The notes beneath the pieces were generated by a model that did no database searches, was not told the DNA's origin, and saw only the letters and a list, made by a program, of their open reading frames with translations. Below are positions 24,753-36,968 of a DNA stretch of 64,000 nucleotides, in pieces. The translations under genes were made by a program, and so were the position numbers. The stretch is from Furcasterigmium furcatum (taxonomy: Eukaryota > Ascomycota > Sordariomycetes > Glomerellales > Plectosphaerellaceae): positions 5,154,472-5,218,471 of the forward strand of contig BCIA01000005.1 of the NCBI GenBank assembly GCA_001599815.1, given 5' to 3'. How positions within the stretch are numbered: the stretch's first letter is position 1; each line of letters begins with the position of its first letter.

Positions 24753-26550
24753 TCAAACCTTGGCCAGGTTCTGCCTCAGACCAGGCGAGGCAACGCCGAC
24801 GACCTCGCCGTCCTCGACGACAAAGTCAAGTTCGTCGGTCGGCAGGCCCGCGAACCTCATCTGGTCGAGCGTGAACCACGTCTCGCACGTGCCGGCGTAG
24901 ACGCTCGTGTCCTCCTCGCCGGCGACCCTCTCCACGACGAGCAGCCAGCGGTCCTCCGCGCCGACGGGGTACGCGCGGACGTCGATGCCGGCGGCGCCCT
25001 CGGCGCGGTGGAGCATGGCGATGATCTCCAGGACGCTGTTGTCGAGCAGCGTCCACTCGTCGATCTTGAGGCCGGGGCCGCCGTCGACGCTCAGCGTGAG
25101 GGTGGAGGTGGCGTTGCCGGCCGTCGAGGTGTATGTGCCGGCGTACTTGGCGGTGGCCTGCGCGCGGGCGAGGGCCTCGAGGCCGGGGACGAGGTTCTGC
25201 AGGGCGGCGGAAAAGATCTCGCGGACGATGGCGTAGTCCTTGTCGGCGGCGCCGGCGACGTTGATGGAGAGGCCGATCTCGTACTCGGGGATGACGGCGA
25301 TGTAGGCGTTGTAGCCGGGCAGGCCGCCGGACTTGGTGTAGACGTCGATGGGGCGGCCGGAGGCGACGAGGGACGTGGGGCGGAAGATCTCCCAGGGGGC
25401 GCCGACGGCGGTCACGGGCGAGGAGGTGAAGGCCTGGGGCTTGAGCCAGGCGTTGGTGTCGGCGTTGGTGAGGAGGTCGTAGTTGAGGATGGCGCGGATG
25501 AACTTGTTCAGGTCGTTGGGGGAGGAGTACAGGCCGCCGGTACTGGGGGAGAATGAGCAAATGTCCTGATTCTAGGGGGAAGATGGTTCACTTACGCATT
25601 GTAGTTGAACACTGGCATGAACGCGAAATCCTTGCCCGGACCCTCGGGAATGACAAGCCTCGAAAGCTCGGGGAGGTCAAATCCAGTCGAGTCCATCTCA
25701 AGAGGGGCGGTGATCTGTTCCCTCACCACGTCGACATAGGCACTGCCGGTGATGTTCTCGACTGCGAAGCCGAGAATGATGTAGGCCAGGTTCGAGTAAG
25801 CCGCCTTGTGGCCAGGCTGCCAAGTGAGGCCCGCACCGTTGAGGACGTCGAAAAACTCTGGAGTGGTTGTCAGCCATAGGCGTGCTAAACTGGATTTGAG
25901 CTCAACTTACGAGACCTGGTGCAAGGAGCCTCGCCCTGCGTGATCGCGTCGCACTTGGGGACCTCGGGGGGCGGCTCGATTACGGGAAGGCCGAGACTCT
26001 CCATCATCTCGGGGCTGATGCCGCTCGTCAGATCGAACATGTATCCTTTCTTAAGTCAGTAACGCTGCCATTGCCGGAATCGATGCTTCCTCTTACCATC
26101 ACGGGGCACGCCGCCCAGCTGGCTTGCGAGCATGCGCAGTGTGGTGTGCTCGTACATGGGCAGACTGCCCAGCTCGGCGACATAGTGCGAGGCCGGCAGG
26201 TCGAGGTTGACGCCTTCCTGGAGAAGCAGGGACAAGACGGTGAACACCTTGGTGACCGAGGCGAGACGGTAGATCGAGTCGCCGTCGATGTCGGTGGTGC
26301 TGATGTTGGCGAGTCCGCTGCCGGCGTGGTGGTACTCGAAGAAGGTCTTCTCCTTGGATGTCACCTGGATGGAGAAGGTGGAGGGCGCACCCTCTGAGAT
26401 CTGGTCGAGGGCACTTCTCAATCCGCTGGTCAGGTTCGTCGGGCACTTGGAGAGAGTCGGAGGAGGGAGGACAGGGCCCGTGGGAGGGCAGTAGGCCTGC
26501 GCCAGGGGCAGCAGGGAGGTGATCAGCGAAGCCGAAAGAGCTGCCTTCAT
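24753..26550 (-). CDS. Secreted serine hydrolase of the beta-lactamase/class C penicillin-binding protein fold
   Basis: Serine hydrolase of the beta-lactamase superfamily; fungal members include esterases and amidohydrolases, and the substrate is unknown. Exons complement(24753..25542, 25596..25857, 25911..26045, 26097..26550) give 546 residues. A signal peptide (MKAALSASLITSLLPLAQA) is followed by several Asn-x-Ser/Thr sites. The active-site SxxK is SVTK at 98-101 and the Tyr-x-Asn motif is YSN near 217. YTKSGGLPGYNAYIAVIP supplies the third active-site strand, where the usual KTG is replaced by a KSGG/PGY arrangement common in class C-like relatives. A C-terminal beta-domain of about 150 residues follows. 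Three introns of 51-53 bases lie within it. Probably extracellular. Confidence 0.88.
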
Positions 26551-28098
26551 GATGGCGATTGGAAAGGGGTATCAGAACAAGAAGATAGGAATCCGAAGCA
26601 GCAAAGGGCGAAAGACAACCGGGAGATGTGAGTGAAGCTGAAGTGATGGTGGATGAGAGGTCTCAACTTCTCGATCTGGGAGATGGGAGTCTGGTATAAA
26701 TGCACCAGAGGCATTGATATTCCAAGTCCATATTCAACAGGCATCATTCAGAGCCAGATGGCTCCGCCGCCCATGCCGACGTCAGTCCCCAGCAATGCCA
26801 TCCTCGTGGACTCGACGCCGCCGGCAGATCGCATCAGCCCTAGAGGCCGTTCAGCGGGCCGGTCCTGCGACAGAGCCAATCGCTGCCCCTGAATCTCTGC
26901 CGTCAGGATTCCGACCCCATGTTTTTGCCCAACAAGCTCATTTCAGCGTTCACCTTAGGTCCTTAGCACTGCCGCCAGGGCTGCAGGGGTGAGGGAACGG
27001 AAGATGCCATCGCGGGCGAGGTGAGACGCCTAATTGCCGACCGCTGCTTGGCTCGAACTGAAGTCGAAGCTCACGGCGAAGAATCTAGCTCGCCATTGCT
27101 TCCCCTCCCGTGCTAACATTGAAGTACTCCGTAGATTGACCTGAGGGCACTCGGATCGACTCCCGAAGTCAATAGTGATCTCAAGGGACTCAACACTCGG
27201 TCTACCGCTCGCCCAGGCAATGCATCTTTCCACGTCCCTGAATCTGCCCGGGCGACCGCTCGCAGTAAAAGATCGTCAAAGCTCTTGAGGGCCCCTGCTC
27301 AGGGCATTTTGGTGGTTTATTTTTGGGCGATGGAGTTCCGAGCGCTGGAGTGCGAGTGGGAGTGGAGTGCGAAGAAGCCAATCGCGTCCCGAGTTGCCAT
27401 CTTGGACGTCCCGATTCGGGAAGTCCGCTAAATCTGGGGAGTACGTACCCCTGATGGAGGCGCAGCTCGATGACACTCAGTCGGGGGCGAGGTTGAAGGA
27501 CAACCAGGCATTGCAAATATATGGTCGATCTAACTTCCTTGCCTTCCACCTAATCTCTCCTTCAGCTTCCAGAAGTCCCATCTTGTTGCTTTTGACAAGT
27601 TCAACACACTCTCCTCTCGGATGCCCGAAACGAACAGCGAGGCCGTGTCGATTTCCCGAACCGAGAACATCTCAAGCATCTCACTTTCGACCTAACACCT
27701 ACCAGCGCGGTTTGTCGGAGGCCATGCTTTGACCCTGACGTCTTGTTTGCGGCATGATATGCCAATTCAGTCACATAAAAAACCGACATCAGCTCAGAAC
27801 GCATGCACCCGCGACTCAGTCAGCCAGGCTGTCAAATTCGGCTTCACCGCCACCATGTCATTCAAGGCCCTCCCTAAGCTAATTCGCTCCAGCCTAGAAC
27901 TCTTGTCCCGAGGCTCTATGAGCCCTTAAGCTGTACCGATCCCTCCTATAACTGCCCACCTGCCCTCGCTTCTCTCACGGTCCCCAACCGAACGCCGCTT
28001 CCATGCCTCTGCGCGGTCCATCCTCACCCCCTGTCGAAACTTCCACCTCCTCACTACGGCTTCTTGCCCCATCGCCGCCTTCGACACCCCCGATGACC
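26551..28098. other. Intergenic region, no gene seen
   Basis: About 1.5 kb between the hydrolase start and the end of the glycosyltransferase gene. No frame has recognisable content. It holds the hydrolase promoter. Confidence 0.5.
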
Positions 28099-29445
28099 TC
28101 AATCAACGAGCGTAATTTCGTCATCGATCTCGAACCAACCGTCGCGAAAGATGGTGACCCAGGCATACAGCTCGATGAAGTAGAGGCCCACCCACTCCCA
28201 CAGCAGGGAAGCCCACCAGTACCCGGCCATCCAGGGATAGCTCCAGCCGGTGCTCCTGTGGTACGCCCTGTACCAGAGCTTGAGGTAGTAGATCGCAAGA
28301 AGCGCCCTGTGCAAAACGTCAGCTCTCTCCGGCACACGGTCACGAATCACGGAGAAATTCACCCAAAGAACGGGTGCGCCCTCACAAAGGCGACGTAGTT
28401 GACGAAGTGCACCGCCTGGATGACGGGCCTGAAGACGCGCTCCAGCATCTTGCGGGCCATGTACGGGTACTTGCGGAGCATGCCGGCAAAGCCGGGCCGG
28501 TAGGTGAGGGTCCACAGGAAGACCTGGAACGAGTTGCGCTGCCAGCGGATCTTCTGGCCGACGAGCGAGCTGTCGTAGATGGGGGTCGTGGTGATAGCGG
28601 CCTGATCCGCGCACTGGAGGACGAGCCTCCAGCCGTGCTCGCGCGCCCAGGACGAGAAGAAGTTGTCGCTGCCCGTTTTGATGTATGTGCCGAGAAACTT
28701 CTCTTTGTTAAAGGCCCTGATGAAGTCGGGGTCCTTGATGATCTCGGCGCGGAAGGCCATGGCACGGCCGATCAGGGTCCACATGATACCGTCGGCGCCG
28801 TAGCGAGTCTCGACCTGGTCGTTGTAAAGGTCAATTGCACGGGCCGAGATGTGCTCCCACGGAGTCACCATGTTGGGGTCGCGGCGCTCGGCGGGAACAT
28901 CGGGATATTGGAGGTTGTTGACGGCGCCGACGGCAGCCTTCTCGAAGGGGGCAAGGAGGTACTTGATGCACTCGTTGGTGCTGCAGAAGGTATCGTCGTC
29001 GGCCATGATGATGATGCTGCCATGGGCCATCTCGATTCCCAGAGACTGTTGGGCGCGATGGTCGGCCCTCGAGATCGCCTTGACCCTAGTAATCTTCGCA
29101 ACCTTGCGACCAGCGGCGCGAACCAATTCCTCGGTAGCCTCCAAATCACGATCGATGGTGACTATGATTATCTCCGCCGGGTTGCACTCCTCCCACAGAC
29201 AGAGGGCGCGGATGAGATGAGGGCCTGGGTTGATGGTGCAAATGACGACGCTGGCATCTTGCGAAGTCAGGGAGGGATTCTTTGGGAGTGGGAAGGGCTC
29301 GCAGCGACGGCGGTACGCCTCGCTGACAATGCGCTCATGTGCATCCCAGACGCTGCTTGCTGTCAGCTTTTGCGCAACAGAATGTGATTCCTGCGGTTCA
29401 CAAGACTCACGCAAACATGCCGACCATGAAGGCAAGAACAGACAT
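28099..29445 (-). CDS. Membrane glycosyltransferase family 2, Cps1/hyaluronan synthase-like
   Basis: Processive polysaccharide synthase of the plasma membrane, resembling the fungal Cps1 family (beta-glycan synthases related to hyaluronan synthases). Exons complement(28099..28306, 28363..29352, 29411..29445) give 410 residues. A 12-residue exon 1 forms the start of the N-terminal membrane segment. The GT-A core has VVICTINP, MADDDTF (DxD metal site), TGSDNFFSSW and the QxxRW signature QKIRWQRNSF. Two or three C-terminal helices (YYLKLWYRAYHRS..WEWVGLYFIELYAW) follow. The acceptor of intron 1 is ambiguous: CAG at 29353-29355 or AAG three bases upstream, changing one residue. The product polymer cannot be told from sequence. 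Confidence 0.9.
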
Positions 29446-30398
29446 GGTGTCCAAGTGTGTGTGCGCGCGCAATCCTTTGTGGTTGGTGGTTGATTATCTT
29501 TCGCGAAGAGATTGTCCTTGAAGCAGACGATAGCCTTGAGAAGTTGCACGCGCTGGAGGGAACTACTCTTTGTTTGTGATGCTTCCTTCAGGTAAGCAGG
29601 TAGAATGCTGAGGTTTTTGGTTGTGTTGGCGACCAGGAGCTTGGAGGAAGAGAACCCAAGGGAAAGACGAGGTTGAGTAGTTGAAGAGATGTAGCCGGAC
29701 TTCTACCCCAAGAACAGGGCGATATAAACGAAGCTTCTTGGTCTTCGGCGCTAGTCAAAGTGATTCAGTACCGTGTTTGTCGAAAAGATTCACTCCTGTT
29801 GTGAATCGATAGAGCGTTGGTTATGGCGCACGGCGAGGCTATGCTGTGACGTTGAGGGGGACGGGAGCTCTGGATGCTTCCCTCCGAGCCCGCTATTTCC
29901 ATGTCCACCCATGTCTGATCTTTCACGGTCGGTTGTCGGTATTGGGGGCTTAGCTAGGAGTGTTCATCTTTTTCCAAGTTAAGAGCCGCCACAGACGCCT
30001 CAGCAGGTCTGAGTAGGATGATGTTGATGGTATGACCCTCACACGTTCCCATCTGCCCTCAAATGAGAGAGCGGATCCCCTTGAAGTCTTGGACCATCCA
30101 GAAGGGACCATCTTCGAGCGGGAGGCCATAAAGAGTATTCTTCAAGCTCATTAAAAGGTGTTGGAGCATGTTACATATATGAAAGGGCAGACACTTGAAC
30201 ATATCACGACAAGAGACATCTCACGAAGCCATTGCAGCCCCAATCCTTTTGCGAACTCAGTCCATCCGATTGACTACTTGACTATTAACCCGGACATAGA
30301 GTCCTCCACGAGCCCACCAGCGGCCGCGCTACCGCTCGACCATGTTCCAGGCGCGGCGCAGCAGGCCACGCGCGCGGCGAGTCTTCCAACCCGCCCGC
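29446..30398. other. Intergenic region, no gene seen
   Basis: Promoter of the glycosyltransferase gene and 3' flank of the small secreted protein gene. A stretch at 30300-30350 looked tRNA-like on the minus strand, but no cloverleaf can be folded from it. Confidence 0.5.
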
Positions 30399-30899
30399 TT
30401 AGGCGTCGGTGGTGGCGTCGAAGGACAGGAAGGTCGAGGGCTGGCCGGCCGCCTCGCGATCAGCGTTGATGTTGTTGTCCAGCTTCTTCTGCTCGGCCTC
30501 GATCTTGTCCGCGACGTCCTCGCCCTGGGCCTGCTGGATCTGCAGCCTGAGCATGGTGGCGGTGAGCTTGAGGATCTTGTTCTTGGTCTTGCCGTTGGCA
30601 AGGGCCTGCTCCTCGTCGCCGGAGGCGGCCTCGATGGCGGGGTTGAAGACCCCGGTCTCGGCCTCGTTGCAGATGCGGTTGACGCGGCCGAGGAAGGTGA
30701 TGTCGGCCTCGCTGACGGTGGTCAGGTCGGCGGGGAGGCCGCCGAGGGCGTCGAGGGCCTCCTGCTCGCCGTTGCCGGCGACGCCGCCGCTGATGGAGAT
30801 GTCGTCGTAGGCGGTGTTGGAGAAGATGTTCTGGCGCTTGACGATGGGGGAAGCGGCGGCAAGGGCAGCGAGGCCGAGGGTGACGAGAGAGAACTTCAT
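30399..30899 (-). CDS. Small secreted protein, Cys-poor, with Kex2 site
   Basis: Function unknown. Intronless, 166 residues. A signal peptide (about residues 1-17, MKFSLVTLGLAALAAAS) is followed by a Lys-Arg Kex2 cleavage site at 21-22 (PIVKRQNIF). The mature part is acidic, helix-rich and Ala/Glu/Gln-rich (NKILKLTATMLRLQIQQAQG), with a single Cys. This resembles a widespread family of small secreted proteins in plant-associated ascomycetes, which I recognise from the ISGGVAGN..DLTTV pattern, but no activity is assigned. Codon use is strongly GC-ending, suggesting high expression. Confidence 0.82.
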   Translation of the reverse strand: MKFSLVTLGLAALAAASPIVKRQNIFSNTAYDDISISGGVAGNGEQEALDALGGLPADLTTVSEADITFLGRVNRICNEAETGVFNPAIEAASGDEEQALANGKTKNKILKLTATMLRLQIQQAQGEDVADKIEAEQKKLDNNINADREAAGQPSTFLSFDATTDA

Positions 30900-32126
30900 G
30901 TTGGCGGTTGGGGGTTGGTTTGGTTGGTTGTGCAGAGTGCGCAAAAGGCGAAGATGAAGAAAAGGTTTAGAGAGTGAAGGGACACTGACCCTGGTATGTA
31001 AAGATTGTAGTGGGAGAAAGAATAGTAATCGACAGCACAGCTGCGATAATGAATGGAATTGCTGATGCGAGGAAGGAAGGCTGAAGCTGGATGAGGAGAG
31101 AGAAGAAAGTCGATGAGGAGGAGGACGGGAGCAGCTCTTAAATGTTCGGACGACAGCGCCCTCGGAGTTCGCGATGTCACCAGAGACCGATGGCATCATG
31201 GGACGACAGGCGACAACACGAGATGGCTCCGCCGGCAGGCCGTCTCAGAGCCTCCGATGTCCGACAAGCGCCACCTCGAGAGGCCTGTCGCTAGCTATTT
31301 TCGATCCAGTTGCGCACTGAAGCTCCTTGGGATATCCCAGTTTAGACAACATGTCCGACGAGTCGGCCGAATCGGGACTCCTGCGCGTGGAGGTGAGGTC
31401 CATCATGAGACCGACGTCTGAAGATGCGCCTTAGGAGAACCCGGCCATGTCATAGGATCGCTGGGATTGACGGGTTCGCCCATGGTTGAGATTGGTGGAA
31501 GCGAAGAACGCCTCCAGGATCTACCCCGGTGGTTCCAAGATCTGAAGGCAGATCAGACTGATCAGAGGCAGCTTGGCGCCGATTGTGGAGATCTTATGTG
31601 AGGCCGTTACAGGTATTTGGAGAGCGTTGCAGGCTTGGCCCGGCCTTGATGCATCGGCACCCGGATGTGCCTGAGATAGATGAGGCCCCATGAGCTTGAA
31701 TAATCTTCCGTAGCCCGCATCCATGGTCCCGAAAGCCGCACGCTGGCCAAGCTTTGACTATGTGCCTAGTGCCCGCCCGTTGCGGCGACCTGATGCATGA
31801 TGGCGCTGAAACGGGCGACCCCTGAGCCCCCAAACCAGGGGCTGGGCGCCTGGTGGACCACCGTGCCACCGCCGCCGCCCAACCACCGGTGAGAGCCCCT
31901 GAAGGGGCTCGTTGCTCTGACCGACCACCAGGTTTGTGTTTCGCATGCCAGCATCACGAGTTTCGGGCAAGGCCAGACCTCCAAGCGACGTCGTATCTGG
32001 CATTTTCTTGCTCTCGAGCTGTGCTATCTCGGACTAGCTCCCTCGGACCATTTCCACCGAGTGCTGGAAGCTCGGCGATGTTCTCAGATCGGTCCGCCTC
32101 CTCAATTCCGTGGTTCTCCTGTTTCC
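30900..32126. other. Intergenic region, no gene seen
   Basis: Promoter of the small secreted protein gene and 3' flank of the esterase gene. No frame has supportable content. Confidence 0.5.
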
Positions 32127-33182
32127 TCACTCCAGGGCCTGGAGGAACCGGATAATCGTGGCCGCAGTCCACGCCTGCGAGGCCTCCTCGCTGAGGGTGT
32201 GGTCCGCTCCCGGGTTCAGCGCCGACTCGGGACTCGCGATGCCTTCTTTGCAAGCTCCAATCCACCTATTGAGGAGCGCCGTCTTATCCACACTCGCAGG
32301 GACCGATTCGTCTTTTTCAGACGGAAGGATCAGCACCGGCTTGTCGATCCGGCCGAACGTCTGTGCTAGAACCGCGTCGTCGAGATCGGAAGAGAAGTAG
32401 TCGTCGTCGCCGCTGTCGATCACCCATGGAGTCAGCGACCGCTAACAAGACTTGTTTGCCATAGAGACCGCAAATTCAACACCTACCCTTTGGCTGCCAA
32501 CGATTTCCATCGGTACGCCGTGACAGGGGACGAGAAGACGGGAGGGATGGCGGCGGAAGGCATTGCATCCGCCTCCCTCCCGGCCTCTATCATCTTCTGC
32601 GCGGCAGCAACCGTTGCCTCGAGAGCCTCCGCCGGCATGAACATTGTTGCGGTCTCGCGGTCTGACACGGGAGCCAGCAGGACATATCCATCGACGGCAG
32701 GGTTGTCGTACTTTGCATGGTTCGTGTACTCGAGGCAGTCCTGGCAACCTGGTGGGAGGATCCTCGTGTTAGTCCAACCTGAACCTACACCTTGGGCCAC
32801 TCGCCATCTCATCCACCGGGGGTGCGCGATGCATTGACGTACCTGTCGATTGTCCCATGAGAACAATCTTCTTCTTTCCGAGTCCTCGAAGGTAAGTCAC
32901 GAATGCCGCCGTGTCCTCTGCGTCGTTGGCGAGGCTCGAGAAGCCAAAACCCGAATACGAGCTGCGCATGCGGAACTCCCACAGAGCGTAGGACGACCCG
33001 GATGAACTCAGCTTTTCAGCAATATGCTGTGCCGCATAGGACGATTGAGGCCCGCCCGTCAATCCTCCGATGAAGACGAGTGCGTTCGCTGCGTCCTCAT
33101 TTCCATATTCGAAGCCACAAGACCGGGACGTCTTGGACGCGAATGGGTGGACCTTGACGGTGTACGTTGCAGGGTTCGACAT
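32127..33182 (-). CDS. Alpha/beta hydrolase, DUF1749 family (SidJ-like siderophore esterase family)
   Basis: The DUF1749 family includes Aspergillus SidJ, an esterase that opens fusarinine-type siderophores to release iron in the cytosol; not every member need do this. Exons complement(32127..32412, 32487..32748, 32843..33182) give 295 residues. The nucleophile elbow is GQSTG near 112, followed by CQDCLEYTNHAKY, a family hallmark. The acid lies in PSEKDESVP and the catalytic His in PGADHTLSEE. RMRSSYSGFGFSSLANDAEDTAA and LLAPVSDRE are also typical. No signal peptide is seen. It lies 1.2 kb from a ferric reductase on the same strand, which fits a role in iron release. Confidence 0.85.
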
Positions 33183-34424
33183 CCTGTGAGAGTCTCTGAG
33201 AAAATGCCCCTTGATGAAAAGAAGAGCTGCACTGCCTGTCGATTTACTTGTACTGATCAACTTGATACTGCCAGCGTGTCGAGCCTTTATGTTGCTGAGC
33301 CAATACGAATACGAGCCGCCAAGACAAGCGGTGATGGCTTCGTCGTGGAGCACCAGATGCTGTGGATCATGCCGTACCTCCCTCCACGTAGGGTGATGGA
33401 AACGAAAACGAATGCGAGCCGTCTTCTCCATGACCTAGGTAGGCTGACTGCAGTCAGGCTGATAACCCATCAGCGCTAGAAAGCCACGTCGAGCGAGACA
33501 CAAGGCCTCTGCGGCTGGAGCTTGAAGATTCCTGCCTTGCTGCTTGCCGCTCCGCTGGGTAGGACTCGAAGCGGTTCCCAGCCGCTGGCAGAAGTTGTTA
33601 CTCTGCAGAAGTACTCTGCAAGAAGCTCCCGTAGTGTCCAAGTTTGCACTCGTTGAGGAAGCGGCTTTGTTTCGGCTTCGCGCGGAACTCGACGTCATCC
33701 TGGGCAGGCCTGCACCAAAGCCCTCAGTAATGAGAGCTGCCGAGTCCCGGAATGTTTTAAGGTCTCGCTGCCCGGCGGAAAGCCGCGTCACTGCATCGAA
33801 CCGTTGATTGCTCTACAATATGCCGTCTTGGGTCTGCCTCCTCCAAAGGGACCTGCAAGGACCCGAACCCTCTCATCAGCGGCCGCTCCAGCTGCCTTTG
33901 GTGTTACTGTGATAATCAACCCGTTGATTACCAATCGGAGAGGGGCGACTTTCTAATGGAGGACCTGTCGCCTGGCTTCGGTGAGGTAAGTAGTGTAGTT
34001 CGGCTGTATTCTACGGTCATCCCGCGAGTGAACATCCATTTCGTTGCATCAGTTGTAGTCCTAGCCTTATTCAGCGTGGACCGCGGACATTTGCATCTAG
34101 AAGGTCTCGGCATTTGGATTCGTTGATGTATGTTTGACGAGGAACGGCCACCGGCTTCGGAGTTGCTCATTCTTTCTGCATCGGGGTGGGGCCGGCGTCG
34201 GCATCATCAGTCCGGATTGCCGGCTCGGGACCAGGCGCTTTGCCGACCGGGATCATTGATGGGAATCCAAATAGGTGCCTACAAATCGTAGGACCCAAAG
34301 CACTGCTAACCTGACTGCGCGTAATTCTAAGAAATAAATGTGGGAGCGGTGAGATATCCGGAACGACCATGTATTTTTCGACTCAAGCGCTTATTCGGTA
34401 CGTCAAGCTCATATACAGCGGTCT
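33183..34424. other. Intergenic region between the ferric reductase and the SidJ-like gene, no gene seen
   Basis: Contains the esterase promoter and the ferric reductase 3' flank. A TGATAA hexamer lies near 33462, weak as a GATA-factor site on its own. No coding sequence is supported. Confidence 0.5.
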
Positions 34425-36968
34425 CTACCAAGCGAAGGCCTCTTCAACGTAGTGAATGACAGCACCATGCCTCGCCAACGCCGTCACGACGTTCCTGACT
34501 TCATCTGCCATCCCCGCAGGTCCACAGACAAGCACAACCGTGCCGCCCTTCTCCCCGCTCACTTCAGCCTCCAACACAGCCCTGAGGTCGAACCGCTCGC
34601 CCACCGAGATCTCGACATCAACATCGCCCCATCTCCTCACGTTGCGGCCAAACAAAGGAGCCTGCGTGTTCTGTACGGGGGTACCTGAAGCCGCAACAAC
34701 GCTCTGCACCGAGTTGACCAGACCCTCGGAGCCGGCGCGGACGCCCCAGAACAGCTTCTTCGATCCGAGGGGCGCATACAGCGACTGGGCCTGGCTGAGT
34801 ACGGGGAGGACTGCCGTGATGCCGACACCGCCGGCGATGGTGATGAGGTTAGGATATGCGGCGGACGGGCGGGCGTGTCCTCCTCCAGGGTAGAGCTTGG
34901 ATTCGCCGCCGTAACTCGACTCGACTAGTACGGGAACGCCTGCGGACAGGCCAGCCTTCTTGGAAAGTGGCTGGGTCGTGCCGGTCTGGAGACGAATGTA
35001 CAAAGTCGTGCCGACGGGGCCTCTGTGGACGGAGAGCTCAGAGGAGGCGGACAGAGAAGAAGCCGCAACGCCGTCCTTGCCGGTATCCGAAGCCGGCTTC
35101 TCGGACCCCTCGGCAACTGTCTGGACGGTGCTGGCAGAGGCAGGCCCGGCGGCCAGAGAGCTGTGGCCGATGACGGAGAAGGGGTGACTCTCCCAGAGGC
35201 GCCAGTTGAGGCTAGGAAAATAGAGGTAGACATGACCATGTGAGTCGAGGCCGGGGATGTCAACGCGGAGGTAGTCGTCATCGATCTTCGTCACGTATGC
35301 CCTTTTCACGCCGTTGCGGGCAATGCGAAGCGCGCGGATGACCCAGTCAAAGACCCAGACGCCAATGGTCATGAGCACCCAGGCCTCCTGTAAGCCGGTT
35401 AGCGCGCGAGCTTCTGTCATGTTTGAAGAATGGACAGTTCACTTACGTATCCCCACTGTCGCTGGTATCGCCACTATATGTGTGTTAGTTGGTGGACTTT
35501 CCGAGAAGAGGGGAGATAGAATTACAATAATGTGGTACCAGCATCCAACGATGGTGATGAGGGCGAGAACGATGTGGGCTGCGTGGAAGAACTCGTACAG
35601 CTTTTGGCTGGTTTTGGTCAGAATTGTTCGACAGGTTCAACCTCCTGGAGTATCTTACCGGAGCGGCAGGATCGAGAAGGGAATCATCAGCACCAGAGCC
35701 ACGGTCGCAATGATGCCCCAGTACCAGTACTCGACCGCAGCCTTGGGTTTGTTAGCGCTGCTGACGGGCTGTGGGATTGCGAATGACTTACGACCTCGTC
35801 ATGGTCATTGTAGATTCTGACGTGAATGTCGAGGTAGACGGCAGAGTGCAGCACTGCCTCAAGCATGCAGATGAACGCGATCCAGCGGTGGAGGAGCAAG
35901 AACGTCGAATGGGACCAGTTCGTGATCCAGAGGAGGATGTTGTTTCGGCCGGCATAGAGGAAGAGGAGGGGGAGGTTGGCGAAGGAGAGCACGCCGACGC
36001 GATTGGAGTAGATGGCGAGGAACTCCTCCTCCTTGGATCCCCACCACGAGTTGGGCGTCCTGAGGTCGATCATTGCGAACGACGCGATAATGTTGATGGC
36101 GAAGATGTAAATCAGGAAGAGTGCCTGGCCCCTGGTTGGCATGATGGCCATGTTCCTGAGAATAGGGACTTTGTGCTTGGATCCGAACAGCGGGGGCTCG
36201 ATGATGTAGGCGTTGAACTTGCTGACAACAGCCTCGGGGAAGGGGACGAATCGCAGAAGGGAGCAGAGGATCGGGATCCCCGCTCCCGTGAGCAGGATGA
36301 TGAGTCTGTCCGGCGATGCGGGTTAGCCATGGCTCCATGGGGACGAGAATAGAGAAGATGCGTACCCCCAGTTGACATGCCACTTCTCCGAGTTTCCAAA
36401 GCCGCTGTTGCCGTTGGCCACGGCGATGTATGAGTTCTCATCGACGAGAACCGTCCTGTTGAGGGTGGCCTCCTTTTCCAGGTCCAAAATATCTGTAGGA
36501 ATTCCCTCCTCATAGACATGGTGCAGGGACTCCTGATACGACCATTTCGCCTGAGGCTCGTCTTTCCGGCTGATCAGCTCGGTCTGCCAGTAGAATTCCA
36601 GCGTGGAGTTGTCGATGCCACTGCACTTCTGGTGGATGCAATACGCCACGGTCTTCAGCCAGGGCTCATTGACGGCCATGCATTCTGGGATCAGGTTAGA
36701 TTTTGGTGACCGGCATCGGCAGGATGACCTGGCAGGCTGTCTTACCTGGTGTAACGGCAACACCGCCGTGATGACCCGCGGCGTGCTCTTGACCATCGCC
36801 GCAGTCAATGGCGGCTCTAGGACTTCCACCGCGACACGCATGAGCGCACTCGGGTTCGTACATGGGGATGCCATGGCCGATCATGCCATAGCCCTGCCTT
36901 CCCGAGCTCTGAGCGAGGACGGTGGTCAGCGATGCCGCCAGGCCGACAGCGGTTCTGAGAGTGATCAT
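34425..36968 (-). CDS. Ferric reductase, FRE family
   Basis: Second flavohaem metal reductase of the window. Seven exons, complement(34425..35387, 35447..35473, 35526..35607, 35659..35741, 35792..36305, 36366..36684, 36746..36968), give 736 residues. A signal peptide (MITLRTAVGLAASLTTVLA) precedes the extracellular region GMIGHGIPMYEPECAHAC, alike to the first reductase. Haem His lie in LLLHRW, EAVLHSAVY, FHAAHIVLA and CWYHII. HPFSVIGHS binds FAD, ITIAGGVGITAVLPVL binds NADPH, and VCGPAGMADEV is near the end. One exon (35447-35473) is only 27 bases, encoding WRYQRQWGY. The many introns contrast with the single intron of the paralogue at 6032, so the two are not recent duplicates. Confidence 0.93.

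Noticed and set aside
30300..30350. tRNA-like string (AGCGGTAGCGCGGC) on the minus strand
   Set aside because: Resembles a D-arm but no matching acceptor, anticodon or T-arm can be paired.
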